This document shows positions 48,380-57,993 of a DNA stretch of 64,000 bases, piece after piece. A model generated the notes under the pieces. It did not search any database and had not been told where the DNA came from. It saw only the letters and a list, made by a program, of their open reading frames with translations. The stretch is taken from contig NBMB01000019.1 in assembly GCA_002084765.1 (NCBI GenBank), forward strand, positions 1-64,000. Reading direction: 5' to 3'. This DNA comes from Candidatus Cloacimonetes bacterium 4572_55 (GTDB lineage Bacteria; 4572-55). Each line of letters opens with the position of its first letter. The first letter of the stretch is position 1. Both the position numbers and the translations under genes were made by a program.

Positions 48380-50041
48380 CTACATTTTTTCCGGCGCGGA
48401 GACTCCGAGAAGCGTCAATCCGTTCCGTAGGACAGTGCGGGCGACTTTGCATAACGCCAACCGAGCCTGGGTCAGAGAGGCATCATCCGTGACCACGCGG
48501 TGATTGTGATAAAATTGATGGAAATGCGCGGCGACCGACTCCAGATACATTGGCAACCGGTGAACCTCTCGGGTCCGAGCCGCATCCGAGATAATATCGG
48601 GAAAGCGATTGAGAATTTTGATCAAGTCTAACTCTTCCGGTTTTTTTAATTCGGAGAGGTTGACTATTGTTTCCGCGTCGCTCTCGAGACTCGCCCCCTG
48701 ATTTTTTGCATAACCCAAGACCGAACAGATACGAGCGTGCGCGTATTGCACATAATAGACCGGATTTTCGTCCGATTCCTTTTTTGCCAAATCCAGATCA
48801 AAATCAAGATGGCTGTTGGCGCGGCGTTTCAAGAAAAAATAGCGTGCCACATCCACGCCGACCTCGTCGATCAGCTCTCGCATGGTCACGATCATGCCTG
48901 CGCGTTTGGACATCTTCATCTTCACGCCGTCCTTTAAGAAATTGACCTGTTGGACAATCAGGGTCTCAAAGCTCTCTCTCGGATACCCCAACGCCTCCAG
49001 CGCGGCGGTCATACGGGGGATATAGCCGTGATGATCCGGACCCCAAATATCGATCAATCGGGTAAATCCCCGATCATATTTGGTCTGATGATACCCGCAG
49101 TCTGGCAAAAAATAGGTGGGATTTCCATCGCTTTTGATGAACACCCGATCCTCGTCGTCGCCGTATTCGGTCGATTTGAACCAGAGACAGCCGTCGTAAT
49201 CATAGATCAAACCCAGACCCAGTAGCCGGTCGATCACGCTGCGCACCTTACCAGCCTTGATTGCCTCGGACTCAAAGAACCAGCGGTCGAATGTCACCTG
49301 AAATTCTTTTAAGTCAGCCTGCTGCGATGCAACGATTCGCTTGATCGCGTCTTTTTTGAAGAACTCCAATCGGCTCTCGTCTTCTTTCAAAAAATAGTCT
49401 GGACCGTGCTCCTTAAGAATTTTCTCCGCCAGATCAATGATATAATCCCCGTGATACGCCTCTGGTGGAATCTCGACAGATTCCCCGAGCAACTCCCGAT
49501 AGCGCAGGTCCACGGAAAGAGCTAAGTTGTTCACCTGATTGCCGGTATCGTTGACGTAATACTCGCTTTTCGCCTGCATACCAGACCAGTTCAGCAGTTT
49601 AACGAGCGTATCGCCCACGGCTCCGGTTCTGGCACTGACCACATTCATGGGACCTGTGGGATTCGCGCTGACAAATTCCACGAGGATTTTTTCTGGATTT
49701 TGACTGACTGTCTTTCCGAAGTCGTCTCCTTGCTGGAGAATTTTTCGAAGAGCGTCGATGATGTAATCTGGACTCAGAGTAAAATTGATAAATCCCGGTC
49801 CCGCCACCAGAGCTTTTTCGATAAATTTGTTGGAGTCGTGAAGACCTTTTATGATCAGATCAGCGATTTGACGCGGATTTCTCCGCAGCTTTTTCCCCAA
49901 TCTCATGGCGATATTCACGGAATAATCGCCGTGAGACGAATCACGCGGTACAGAGAGATTGATCTCCTCAGGTTTGACTTCCGCAATAGGAGCGATCGCG
50001 TCTAAAATTTGTTTTTTTAAGTAGGTGGTAATATCCGACAT
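48380..50041 (-). CDS. argS: Arginine-tRNA ligase
   Basis: 553 residues. ArgS N-terminal (Add1) domain, catalytic domain opening with VEFVSANPTGP, KMSK loop as VKMSKRAGMIVTM, and DALR anticodon-binding domain ending in LLGVSAPEKM. The class I HIGH signature after SANPTGP, normally HxGHxR, reads MNVVSAR here, so the usual histidines are absent. Everything else is intact and GGAGG precedes the ATG, so it is likely functional. Confidence 0.95.
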   Translation of the reverse strand: MSDITTYLKKQILDAIAPIAEVKPEEINLSVPRDSSHGDYSVNIAMRLGKKLRRNPRQIADLIIKGLHDSNKFIEKALVAGPGFINFTLSPDYIIDALRKILQQGDDFGKTVSQNPEKILVEFVSANPTGPMNVVSARTGAVGDTLVKLLNWSGMQAKSEYYVNDTGNQVNNLALSVDLRYRELLGESVEIPPEAYHGDYIIDLAEKILKEHGPDYFLKEDESRLEFFKKDAIKRIVASQQADLKEFQVTFDRWFFESEAIKAGKVRSVIDRLLGLGLIYDYDGCLWFKSTEYGDDEDRVFIKSDGNPTYFLPDCGYHQTKYDRGFTRLIDIWGPDHHGYIPRMTAALEALGYPRESFETLIVQQVNFLKDGVKMKMSKRAGMIVTMRELIDEVGVDVARYFFLKRRANSHLDFDLDLAKKESDENPVYYVQYAHARICSVLGYAKNQGASLESDAETIVNLSELKKPEELDLIKILNRFPDIISDAARTREVHRLPMYLESVAAHFHQFYHNHRVVTDDASLTQARLALCKVARTVLRNGLTLLGVSAPEKM

Positions 50042-50265
50042 AAGCGACCTCCAGTATATGGGTTGTGGACATGGTTGCTATTTTATCATGCAGACGCAAT
50101 ATATTTTGGTAGTGATATTGTTCTGCGATTGTTGGATCACGGCAGAACGCCGCTCTGCGTTACAGTTACGGGATATCACAGCCGAAAATTATATACGTTA
50201 TTATAGAAAAACTGTCAACATTTTTATCGAAAACTCGACGAATGGCCTCATCTGGAGAATTTTCT

Positions 50266-50292
50266 TTGACAAACGCGGGGAATTTGTATAAT
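50266..50292 (+). promoter_or_regulatory. Predicted promoter for zinc-ribbon protein gene
   Basis: A -35 TTGACA (50266-50271) and -10 TATAAT (50287-50292) are both perfect, but the spacer is only 15 bases. They lie 68 bases before the gene start. Confidence 0.4.
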
Positions 50293-50359
50293 TTGTATAG
50301 GCTAAATAACGTCGGAATGGGGAGTGGTCTAAAGCGAATCTAATCTAAGGGTCTGCGCT

Positions 50360-51442
50360 ATGTCGCAATTCAATTTTTCGTGTAGCCAATGCGGCGCGGA
50401 ACTGCGCTATGAGCCGGGCACGTCGTCTCTCATCTGTCCCTATTGCGGGCATAAGAATGAAGTCCAAAAAGAGGAGGCTCGGATCGAGGAAATCGATCTG
50501 AGAGAATACCTCCGGAAACTTCGTTTGAACGCGCCGACTCACGAGATCGTGACAATCCAATGTAGTAACTGCGCGGCTGAGACCACTTTTGATCCAAAGG
50601 TGACCGCGGCGGATTGCCCTTATTGCGGAACCAGCCTTGTTTTTACAAAAAAGAACACCAACCAAATACTTTCCCCCGGCTCCTTATTACCGTTTGAGAT
50701 CAATCATAAAGAGGCCGGGAAAAAATATCGGGAATGGATTCAGGGGTTGTGGTGGGCACCCAATTCGGTTAAAAAAAGAGCCAGGCAGGACAGCGGTATC
50801 ATCGGCATGTATGTGCCGTATTGGACGTATGACTCTCATACCGTCAGCCATTACCAAGGCGAACGAGGCGAGGATTATTATGTGACCGAAAATTATACGG
50901 AAGAGGTGGACGGAAGATCGGTCACACGATCTCGCCGTGTGAAAAAAATCCGTTGGTATCGGGTCAGCGGCACGGTTCGTCTTTTTTTTGACGATGTGTT
51001 GGTTTTGGCAAGCCGTTCTTTGCCGAAAAAATACGCGGATGAATTGGAGCCATGGGACTTGAAAAATCTTGTGCCATACAAAGACGACTACCTTCGCGGC
51101 TTTCGATCCGAGGCGTATCATATTGATATGGATCAAGGATTCGATATTGCAAAGGAGATTATGGATGGCAGAATCCGGATAGCTATCCGCCGGGACATCG
51201 GGGGAGATCATCAGCGCATCCGCAGCGTCAATACCCACCACAACAGCGTGACTTTTAAGCATATCCTGTTGCCGATCTGGATCAGTTCCTATCATTATGG
51301 GGGAAAAATCTACCAGTTTTTGGTCAATGCGCGCACCGGCGAAGTCCAGGGCGAGCGTCCATGGAGCTGGATAAAAATCACGTTGGCGGTTCTGGCAGCG
51401 GCGATCACGCTCTTTATGATTTATTATGTAATGAATATGTAA
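50360..51442 (+). CDS. Double zinc-ribbon membrane protein
   Basis: 360 residues. Two zinc ribbons at the N-terminus (CSQC...CPYC at about 8-30; CSNC...CPYC at about 68-90) precede a beta-rich middle (about 110-320). A single C-terminal membrane helix follows (KITLAVLAAAITLFMIYYV). Proteins of this plan are often misnamed as PriA-like helicase because of the zinc ribbon, but no helicase motif is present. The function is unknown. Confidence 0.8.
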   Translation: MSQFNFSCSQCGAELRYEPGTSSLICPYCGHKNEVQKEEARIEEIDLREYLRKLRLNAPTHEIVTIQCSNCAAETTFDPKVTAADCPYCGTSLVFTKKNTNQILSPGSLLPFEINHKEAGKKYREWIQGLWWAPNSVKKRARQDSGIIGMYVPYWTYDSHTVSHYQGERGEDYYVTENYTEEVDGRSVTRSRRVKKIRWYRVSGTVRLFFDDVLVLASRSLPKKYADELEPWDLKNLVPYKDDYLRGFRSEAYHIDMDQGFDIAKEIMDGRIRIAIRRDIGGDHQRIRSVNTHHNSVTFKHILLPIWISSYHYGGKIYQFLVNARTGEVQGERPWSWIKITLAVLAAAITLFMIYYVMNM

Positions 51443-51501
51443 ATAATTATGTGTATTGAACTTATATTTTGTATTTCGTTATAAAAGGAGATTCATAAAC
51501 T

Positions 51502-54315
51502 GTGAAACGCATTGGTCTATTTCTCATACTTTTTTCGATTTTTAAGATAACGACGATCTCGCAAGCCGCTGGGCTTGATTTCTCTCCCACATCGTTTTAT
51601 GTGGACGCCGGCGACACAATCGAGGTCGCTATCCAGATCACGGACGCGGAAAATCTCGCGGGTATTTCTCTTGTCTTTACAGCAAATTCCGGTCAACTCC
51701 AGCTTTTATCGTCACAAGTGGGGGATTTTTTTGACGGTCATCAAATCTCTCTACTGCCCTTTTATTACGAGAGTTCAGGTCTGCTGGAGATCGGAATTGC
51801 CGCGTTGGATATTGGATTCGGAGAGCCGGGAATCGACGGCGATGGGACGCTTGTCCATATCGCTTTCCTCGCATCGGGCTGCGGAGAGACCGGGCTTATT
51901 TTCCAGGAATCCGACACTTTTTATAATAATTCCGACTTCATATTTTACGGATTTGATCAATTGGGCTCCGCTCAAATTGAGATCGGTGGCGGAGGCGCGC
52001 CCCAATTTTCACTGATCCCGCTTATCGAATTCGACGAGGACGGCTCGACTCAGGTTGACCTCTACGATTATCTGACCGATCCCTACACTCCCGAAGGTTT
52101 CCATAGTTGGCAGATTGAAGTTGGCTCGCTAATCCACGCGGAGATCGACACTGACGGTATATTGAGTCTGAGTGCTCCAGCCAATCAGTTCGGCGACGAT
52201 ACCGCGACCGTCATTGTTGCCAATACCTGCCAATTGAGCGATACGACAACGGTCAATATCCGGGTAAACTCTGTGGATGATCCCCCCGAATTGAGCGATA
52301 TTCCAGAGCTGACTTTTTATGAGGATCAGACCGATAGCTCTCTCTATTTGCCTGATTTTGTTACGGATATCGACTCGTCTCCGGAAGAAATGATCTGGGA
52401 AGTCGAAAACAGCCTTTATATTCACGCGTCCGTCTCTTCGTTGGGGCGGCTATATCTCCAGCCGCAGATAAATTGGTCAGGGAGCGAGAGCTTGACACTC
52501 ACAGTAGCCAGCTCTGTGGACGGCGAGACTGCCAGCTCTGATCTCGCTGTCACGGTGATCTCGGTCAACGATCCTCCGCAATGGACCGCGCCTTTGCCGG
52601 ACATCTTTTTCAATGAAGACGAGCCCTCTCAGCCGATCGATCTGAATGGGTATATTCAGGATGTAGAGGATGACGAAAGTGAGATCGAGTGGATCATCGC
52701 CAATAATCAGAATCTTTTGATCACGCTTGAGCCAGAGACGCATCAGGTCAGTTTTGTCGGACTTCTGAATTGGTACGGAGAGGAGACGCTCTATTTTGAG
52801 GCTGTGGACACGGAAGGAGCCTCGGTTCTGGACACGATCCAAGTCACGGTTTATCCGATCAATGATCCGCCGGCGATTGATCCGGAACTGCCGGATATTG
52901 CCTTTCTTGAAGACCATGCGGACAGCAGCCTGCGCCTCGACCAACATCTGCTTGATCCTGATATTGAGGACATGCAATTCACCTGGCAGGTGACTGGTCA
53001 TGCCCATATTCAGGTAGAGATCTTGTCCAACGATCAGGTCGTTTTCACCTCGGAACTAAATTGGAGCGGCTCGGAGGAGGTTGTTTTCACTCTATCCGAT
53101 CCGGCCGGCGAAACCGATTCCCAGCCGATCATGGTCACAGTGACCGCTGTGGATGATCCTTTTGTGCTATTAAATATTCCGAATGTCACGTTTCCAGAAG
53201 ACAGCTTGCTTGTCCCATACGATCTGGACGACTATATTTTTGACCCGGATAATGAGGATCCGGAGATAACCTGGTCTGTATCGAATCATCCCTGGATTTT
53301 TGCGGAAATTGACGCGGACAACCGCGTCGCATACAGTGCTCTGCCGGATCGCCACGGCGAGGACTATCTGCTGATCTCGGCTGACGACGGACAAGGAACG
53401 ATCAAGACAGATTCGATTTTGGTTACGGTCCTACCGAGAAATGACGCGCCAACGCAGTTTGATCTCCTGACGCCTTTGGATCAAGACACGCTGCATACAA
53501 ATCTCCCCGGATTTAGTTGGGAGTCGGCAAGAGATATCGACGAGGGAGACGAGGTGACATACACATTCATTTACAGCTTGTATCCCGACTTTTCCGAATT
53601 CGACGACATATCTCACATCGTGGATACGACCTATGTGTCTGATACGGTATTTGCCTGGAACGTAACCTATTTTTGGCGGGTCATCGCGACCGATGGAACC
53701 GTTGAGGTGGAAAGTGAGAGCGTTCGATCATTCAAATTAGAAGAACTTGGAGTTCATTTACATACATTTTCCGCGGAACCTGATCACGGTTTGATTCGGT
53801 TGATATGGACATACGCGTCTGACTCAAATTTTTTCGGCTTTTATCTCGACAGGACTGATGAACATGGCAATACGGATCGGCTGACGTCAGAGCCGCTTAT
53901 TGGATCGGATCGAATCGAATATATGGACAGGGCTGTGATCAGCGGGGAAAGCTATCGCTATCGCCTTATGGAGGCTGACCTATTCGGGAATATATTTGAG
54001 ATCGGTTCAACTCGCGTGACCGTCCCTTTCCCGGAGACAGACCGTTTATGGCAGAATAGTCCGAATCCATTTCGGGATCGGACAAAAATCCGGTTCGTTT
54101 TATCCCAACCTGGGCGCGTGGACTTGAAACTATACAACGCCGCGGGTCAACATATCAAGACGCTGATCCATGGCGAACAGACGACCAGGGGAGAGCGCGT
54201 TCTCTATTGGGATGGACGGAATAAAAACCGCGAGCGCGTACGCGCTGGAGTTTATTACTATCGGCTGAAAAGCGGATCTATCGACCAAACCCGTCGGATG
54301 GTCCTGATCCGATAG
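51502..54315 (+). CDS. Exported cohesin/cadherin-like repeat protein with FlgD-type sorting domain
   Basis: 937 residues. The N-terminal signal peptide (about 1-22) is followed by a cohesin-like domain (about 23-165; FYVDAGDTIEVAIQITDAENLAGISLVF). Five tandem Ig/cadherin-like repeats of about 95 residues follow, most ending NDPP or DDPP and beginning IPxxxFxED. Two fibronectin-like modules (about 650-845) come next. A C-terminal FlgD-Ig/T9SS-type module ends the protein (WQNSPNPFRDRTKIRF ... GVYYYRL). The acidic loops suggest Ca2+ binding. It is probably a surface or secreted adhesin exported by a type IX-like route. It starts at GTG with AAAGGAG upstream. Confidence 0.9.
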   Translation: MKRIGLFLILFSIFKITTISQAAGLDFSPTSFYVDAGDTIEVAIQITDAENLAGISLVFTANSGQLQLLSSQVGDFFDGHQISLLPFYYESSGLLEIGIAALDIGFGEPGIDGDGTLVHIAFLASGCGETGLIFQESDTFYNNSDFIFYGFDQLGSAQIEIGGGGAPQFSLIPLIEFDEDGSTQVDLYDYLTDPYTPEGFHSWQIEVGSLIHAEIDTDGILSLSAPANQFGDDTATVIVANTCQLSDTTTVNIRVNSVDDPPELSDIPELTFYEDQTDSSLYLPDFVTDIDSSPEEMIWEVENSLYIHASVSSLGRLYLQPQINWSGSESLTLTVASSVDGETASSDLAVTVISVNDPPQWTAPLPDIFFNEDEPSQPIDLNGYIQDVEDDESEIEWIIANNQNLLITLEPETHQVSFVGLLNWYGEETLYFEAVDTEGASVLDTIQVTVYPINDPPAIDPELPDIAFLEDHADSSLRLDQHLLDPDIEDMQFTWQVTGHAHIQVEILSNDQVVFTSELNWSGSEEVVFTLSDPAGETDSQPIMVTVTAVDDPFVLLNIPNVTFPEDSLLVPYDLDDYIFDPDNEDPEITWSVSNHPWIFAEIDADNRVAYSALPDRHGEDYLLISADDGQGTIKTDSILVTVLPRNDAPTQFDLLTPLDQDTLHTNLPGFSWESARDIDEGDEVTYTFIYSLYPDFSEFDDISHIVDTTYVSDTVFAWNVTYFWRVIATDGTVEVESESVRSFKLEELGVHLHTFSAEPDHGLIRLIWTYASDSNFFGFYLDRTDEHGNTDRLTSEPLIGSDRIEYMDRAVISGESYRYRLMEADLFGNIFEIGSTRVTVPFPETDRLWQNSPNPFRDRTKIRFVLSQPGRVDLKLYNAAGQHIKTLIHGEQTTRGERVLYWDGRNKNRERVRAGVYYYRLKSGSIDQTRRMVLIR

Positions 54316-54317
54316 CT

Positions 54318-54358
54318 TCACTTAATCCGTGGAATTCGCAGATTTTATAGAGGCAAAA
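54318..54358. repeat. Spacer repeat fragment carrying a ribosome-binding site
   Basis: 'taatccgtggaattcgcaga' is a degenerate spacer-repeat core. It runs straight into 'tagaggcaaaat' and the ATG of the GT2 gene, so the repeat abuts or supplies the GAGG site. Confidence 0.5.
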
Positions 54359-54359
54359 T

Positions 54360-55358
54360 ATGGACACGTTTAGGATATCAGTGGTGATTCCTACATACAA
54401 CTCGGCGGAGACATTGCGAGAGCTACTCGACTCTTTGTTTCGTTCGGATTATTCTGATTATAAAAACCCGTTTGAAGTGGTCGTGATTGATGACTGCTCG
54501 ACCGACGACACCCAGCGGGTATTGCTGGACTTTCCGGATGTCCTGTCCATTTTTTTAGATAGGAACAGGGGTCCGGCTTATGCCCGAAATCTGGGGGTGG
54601 AAAAGGCTCGGGGTCAATTCATTCTTTTTTTGGACTCGGACGTTGTGGTTCAGCCCGACACATTGCGGCGCACATCTGACTTTTTTTCCGCCCACCCGGC
54701 TTCTTGTATAATGATCGGCGTCTATCTTCCCGAGCCGAAAAATAAGGGGATTTTCCCTCGATACAAAGCACTACAATGTTTGAGCTATTACGCCCACCTG
54801 CCAGACGTTTCGCTGACCACTATTTTTTGGACTGGAATCGCCGCGATTTGCAAAGAAACGTTCTGTAAGCTCGGCGGATTTGACAGCGATCGCTACCCGA
54901 CGCCAGGATTGGAGGACGTGGACCTGGGACGCCGCGCGGGACATCGTGGTCATCGCATCCGCCTTGACCGAAACGTGCAAGTGAGCCATAATTTTTCTAC
55001 CGATCTATGGGGAAATTTTAAGAATCATTATCATCGAGGCGTGCAATGGGGAGAGCTTTATTTGCGCAGCGGTAAATTTGACAACTACGTCACTACCCGG
55101 ATTCATGCGTTTGGCAGAATATGCGCGTTTCTCAGCTTGATCTTTTTGATTTTCGCTCCATTTTCCTCGATAGCAGGCTATATTGGGATTTTCCTAATCG
55201 TGCTCTATCTGATCGCCAATTTCCGTTTATTACGGGTTTTTATCCAGAAAGCACCTCTCTCTCTCCCCCTGCTGATCCTCATCGATTACATACTTGCCAT
55301 CGCTTTGGGATTGGCAGGTATCAGAGTAGCCTATCAAAAAATCAAAGATTTTTGTTGA
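54360..55358 (+). CDS. Glycosyltransferase family 2 with C-terminal membrane helices
   Basis: 332 residues. A GT-A fold with VVIPTYNSAETL, VIDDCSTDD and the DxD-type LDSDVVV; later GLEDVDLGRRAG gives the ED-type acceptor motif. Two to three hydrophobic helices occupy about 255-325. It probably adds a sugar at the inner face of the membrane. The acceptor is unknown. Confidence 0.9.
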   Translation: MDTFRISVVIPTYNSAETLRELLDSLFRSDYSDYKNPFEVVVIDDCSTDDTQRVLLDFPDVLSIFLDRNRGPAYARNLGVEKARGQFILFLDSDVVVQPDTLRRTSDFFSAHPASCIMIGVYLPEPKNKGIFPRYKALQCLSYYAHLPDVSLTTIFWTGIAAICKETFCKLGGFDSDRYPTPGLEDVDLGRRAGHRGHRIRLDRNVQVSHNFSTDLWGNFKNHYHRGVQWGELYLRSGKFDNYVTTRIHAFGRICAFLSLIFLIFAPFSSIAGYIGIFLIVLYLIANFRLLRVFIQKAPLSLPLLILIDYILAIALGLAGIRVAYQKIKDFC

Positions 55359-55360
55359 TC

Positions 55361-55404
55361 AAAAAATAAAGGGTTTCCAAAACATTCGAGATTTTGGAAA
55401 CCCT
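55361..55404 (-). terminator. Bidirectional-type hairpin, terminator for the comM operon
   Basis: Perfect 13-bp stem AGGGTTTCCAAAA (55370-55382) with TTTTGGAAACCCT (55392-55404). On the minus strand it is followed by TTATTTTTT. It lies between convergent genes. Confidence 0.8.
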
Positions 55405-55430
55405 AACAAAAAAATTCGGCAAGAACAGGC

Positions 55431-55490
55431 ATAACTCTTTCAATTACCAATTCTTAATCTGCGATAATCTGCGTAATCTGCGGACCAAAC
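55431..55490 (-). repeat. Spacer repeat copy
   Basis: 'ctttcaattaccaattctta' followed by 'atctgcgataatctgcgtaa' and 'tctgcgg', the inverted dispersed repeat. It lies just downstream of the DUF192 gene. Confidence 0.85.
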
Positions 55491-55502
55491 TCCATACAAA
55501 CA

Positions 55503-55979
55503 TCAGTAAACGGTTTTATAACGCTCCAGATCAAGTTTTACGCCGGAGATAATTCCATTTTTCTTAAACCACCCCCCATTCATCTCCAGCACGTATGCAA
55601 CGCGATTCGATTTCGAGGGATAAGTCTTCAACTTTTGCGGCGACTTATTGAACGGTTCTTTTTTCATCTGAATAATTTCTGTGATCACGCCGTCCGGGTC
55701 AATATATGCCAGGTCAATATCAAAATGGCAGTGATACATCCAGAAACTCTGTTGGGATGGTCGTGGGAAAACGAACAACATACCATGATTTTTTTCCAGA
55801 AAAATACGATCAGACAGCCCTTGTTTTCGCGCCTGTGGAGTATTAGCAATTTCGATACCGATCTCGATATCGCCCACTTTTAGAATATTTGGATTGTTCC
55901 GATTGCCGCAGCCATTTCCGCTGGTCAGGATGAATAGCCAAACGAAAAATAGGCTGAAAAAAGGCTTAGAATTCTTCAT
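55503..55979 (-). CDS. DUF192 family exported protein
   Basis: About 158 residues. A hydrophobic N-terminal signal (FFSLFFVWLFILTSGNGC, possibly lipoprotein-like although the lipobox is poor) precedes a DUF192/COG1430 beta-barrel domain: ANTPQARKQGLSDR, GMLFVFPRPSQQSFWM, DLAYIDPDGVITEI. The role is unknown. The start at 55979 is uncertain; 55991 is also possible. It begins just beyond the comM stop and probably shares its transcript. Confidence 0.85.
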   Translation of the reverse strand: MKNSKPFFSLFFVWLFILTSGNGCGNRNNPNILKVGDIEIGIEIANTPQARKQGLSDRIFLEKNHGMLFVFPRPSQQSFWMYHCHFDIDLAYIDPDGVITEIIQMKKEPFNKSPQKLKTYPSKSNRVAYVLEMNGGWFKKNGIISGVKLDLERYKTVY

Positions 55980-56004
55980 TTCCGATCCCATATTTTCAAA
56001 CCTG

Positions 56005-57537
56005 CTATGCAGTTTGCCGATCCAAGGTCCGATATTGGATCGCTTCGCTAATATGCGAAGTTTTGATCTCGTCATTGTTCTCTAAGTCTGCGATGGTTCG
56101 AGCGACCTTCAGGATTCGGTCATACGCCCTCGCGCTGAATCCGAACTTGTTGATCGCCATTTTCAGCAAGTTGAGGCAATTCTCGTCGATTTTACAATAG
56201 GTCTGAAGATGACGGGACTCCATCTGGGCGTTGTTGAACACATTATTTTGACCGGCAAATCGATCCTGTTGAATCCGTCGAGCCGCGTTGACACGCTCAC
56301 GGATCATATCGGACGATTCTCCGGTCGGCTTTTTTGTCAACTCTTCAAAATTGACTGCTGGTGCTTCGATATGAATATCGATCCGATCCATAAGGGGACC
56401 GGAGATACGTGAGCGATAGTTCAAAATCATGTTTGGCGAGCAGGTGCATTCGCTTTTTGGATCGCCAAAATAGCCGCAAGGACAGGGATTCATCGCGGTA
56501 GCCAGCATAAAATTTGCCGGATACGTCAATGATACCGAAGCTCGGGCAATAGTGACCCGCTTATCCTCCAGCGGCTGGCGCATGACTTCCAGCACATTGC
56601 GTCGAAATTCCGGCAACTCGTCTAAAAACAGCACCCCATGATTTGCCAGACTCACCTCTCCCGGTCGGGGGTAATGCCCGCCGCCGATCAAACCCGCGTC
56701 GCTGATCGTATGATGCGGCGAACGAAACGGGCGGGTTGCGATGAGAGACTTATCGCTGGATAAAAGACCGGCAACCGAATGGATTTTTGTGGTCTCCAAC
56801 GCCTCATCCAGGCTCATAGCCGGCAAGATGGTGGCGATCCGTTTTGCCAACATCGTTTTTCCGGAACCCGGGGGACCGATCATGATGATATTATGTCCTC
56901 CAGACGCGGCGACTTCCAACGCTCTTTTGACATGCTGTTGACCCTTAACGTCCATAAAGTCGATCGGATAGGCAGCGGCCTCTTTGAAAATGGATTCAAT
57001 ATCCAATTTGAACGGCGTGTGTGATCCGGGATCGTTGAGAAATTGCGCGGTATCTCGTAGCGTCTCGACCGGGATGACGTCCAACCCATCCACGAGACCA
57101 GCCTCTGCCGCGTTTTCTTTTGGCAAAACAATGCCTTTAAACCCGCTTTTTTTCCCACGCACCGCAATTGACAACGCGCCTTTAATCGGACGCAATCCGC
57201 CGTCTAAAGAAAGCTCGCCAAGGATCAAGTAGTCGTTTAAAAATTCGGTTGAAATTTGCCGGGTCGAAGTCAAAAGACCGATAGCGACAGGCAGATCCAA
57301 AGACGACGCCTCTTTTTTAATATCCGCGGGCGCAAGGTTGATGGTGATATGGTGGCTCGGTATCTTCAATTTGCTATTTTTTATCGCTGGAAATATTCGA
57401 TCTCGACTCTCCCGAACCGCTCCAGTCGGCAAACCGACAACGGAGTATGAAGGCAATCCAGAAGCGATATCGACCTCGACAATAATTTTGAAAGCGTCAA
57501 TCCCTAAAGTCGCGCTTGAAAAAACTCGGGTCAGCAT
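56005..57537 (-). CDS. comM: ComM/YifB-family AAA+ ATPase (Mg-chelatase-like)
   Basis: 510 residues. The N-terminal Lon-like domain opens with SGLPSYSVVGLPTGAVRESRDRI. The AAA+ core has Walker A GPPGSGKTMLA and Walker B GVLFLDELPEF, plus a zinc-binding-like Cys cluster (NPCPCGYFG ... CTCS). The C-terminal Mg-chelatase helical region ends at about 505. ComM promotes branch migration during natural transformation. AAGGAG lies upstream. Confidence 0.96.
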   Translation of the reverse strand: MLTRVFSSATLGIDAFKIIVEVDIASGLPSYSVVGLPTGAVRESRDRIFPAIKNSKLKIPSHHITINLAPADIKKEASSLDLPVAIGLLTSTRQISTEFLNDYLILGELSLDGGLRPIKGALSIAVRGKKSGFKGIVLPKENAAEAGLVDGLDVIPVETLRDTAQFLNDPGSHTPFKLDIESIFKEAAAYPIDFMDVKGQQHVKRALEVAASGGHNIIMIGPPGSGKTMLAKRIATILPAMSLDEALETTKIHSVAGLLSSDKSLIATRPFRSPHHTISDAGLIGGGHYPRPGEVSLANHGVLFLDELPEFRRNVLEVMRQPLEDKRVTIARASVSLTYPANFMLATAMNPCPCGYFGDPKSECTCSPNMILNYRSRISGPLMDRIDIHIEAPAVNFEELTKKPTGESSDMIRERVNAARRIQQDRFAGQNNVFNNAQMESRHLQTYCKIDENCLNLLKMAINKFGFSARAYDRILKVARTIADLENNDEIKTSHISEAIQYRTLDRQTA

Positions 57538-57564
57538 TTTTTGTTTTTTCTCCTTACCGTTTCT

Positions 57565-57993
57565 TTATCGTTGGTTAAAATGGTCAAAATCAGGTATATC
57601 ATGCGATTCGACGATGAAAGCCGCTTGAAAATGCTCTATCAAAGGGTTCCGGCTATTGAGTTGAATGGCTATCACGTCGAAACGGCAATCGCAATCCAGC
57701 CGGTCGTGTTCGATCAAATACCGGTAAGCGCATCGGATTAAACGGCTTTTTTTCTTTGAGTCCACCGCGTCTTGCGGCAGACCAAAACGTGTTGTGGAAC
57801 GGGCTTTTACCTCGACAAATACCAAAACGCCGCGATGGCCCATGATTAGATCAATCTCATCGCGACCCGCCCGGTAGTTTCGACGGATCAGACGAAATCC
57901 TTTTCCCGCGAGATAATCAAGAGCCATTTTTTCCGCTCGATTTCCGATTTCCCTCGTAGAGATGGGCGTGGAGGTTGGATCAGAAATCGTCAT
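57565..57993 (-). CDS. UPF0102 (YraN) nuclease-like protein
   Basis: About 142 residues. An endonuclease-like fold with GNRAEKMALDYLAGKGF, RNYRAGRDEIDLI and LVFVEVKARS. The PD-(D/E)xK core residues are present. The start at 57993 overlaps the end of recJ by 14 bases; an earlier in-frame start (58062) lies inside recJ and lacks family sequence. Function is unproven, but it often sits near recombination genes. Confidence 0.9.
   Translation of the reverse strand: MTISDPTSTPISTREIGNRAEKMALDYLAGKGFRLIRRNYRAGRDEIDLIMGHRGVLVFVEVKARSTTRFGLPQDAVDSKKKSRLIRCAYRYLIEHDRLDCDCRFDVIAIQLNSRNPLIEHFQAAFIVESHDIPDFDHFNQR

Noticed and set aside
50360-51442. Primosomal PriA-like helicase
   Set aside because: Only zinc ribbons are shared; no helicase motifs and a C-terminal membrane helix is present.
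51456-51484. TTGAAC-17-TTATAA promoter-like pair before the cohesin/cadherin gene
   Set aside because: The start point would fall after the AAAGGAG ribosome-binding site, so a transcript from it would lack the site. Probably chance in AT-rich sequence.
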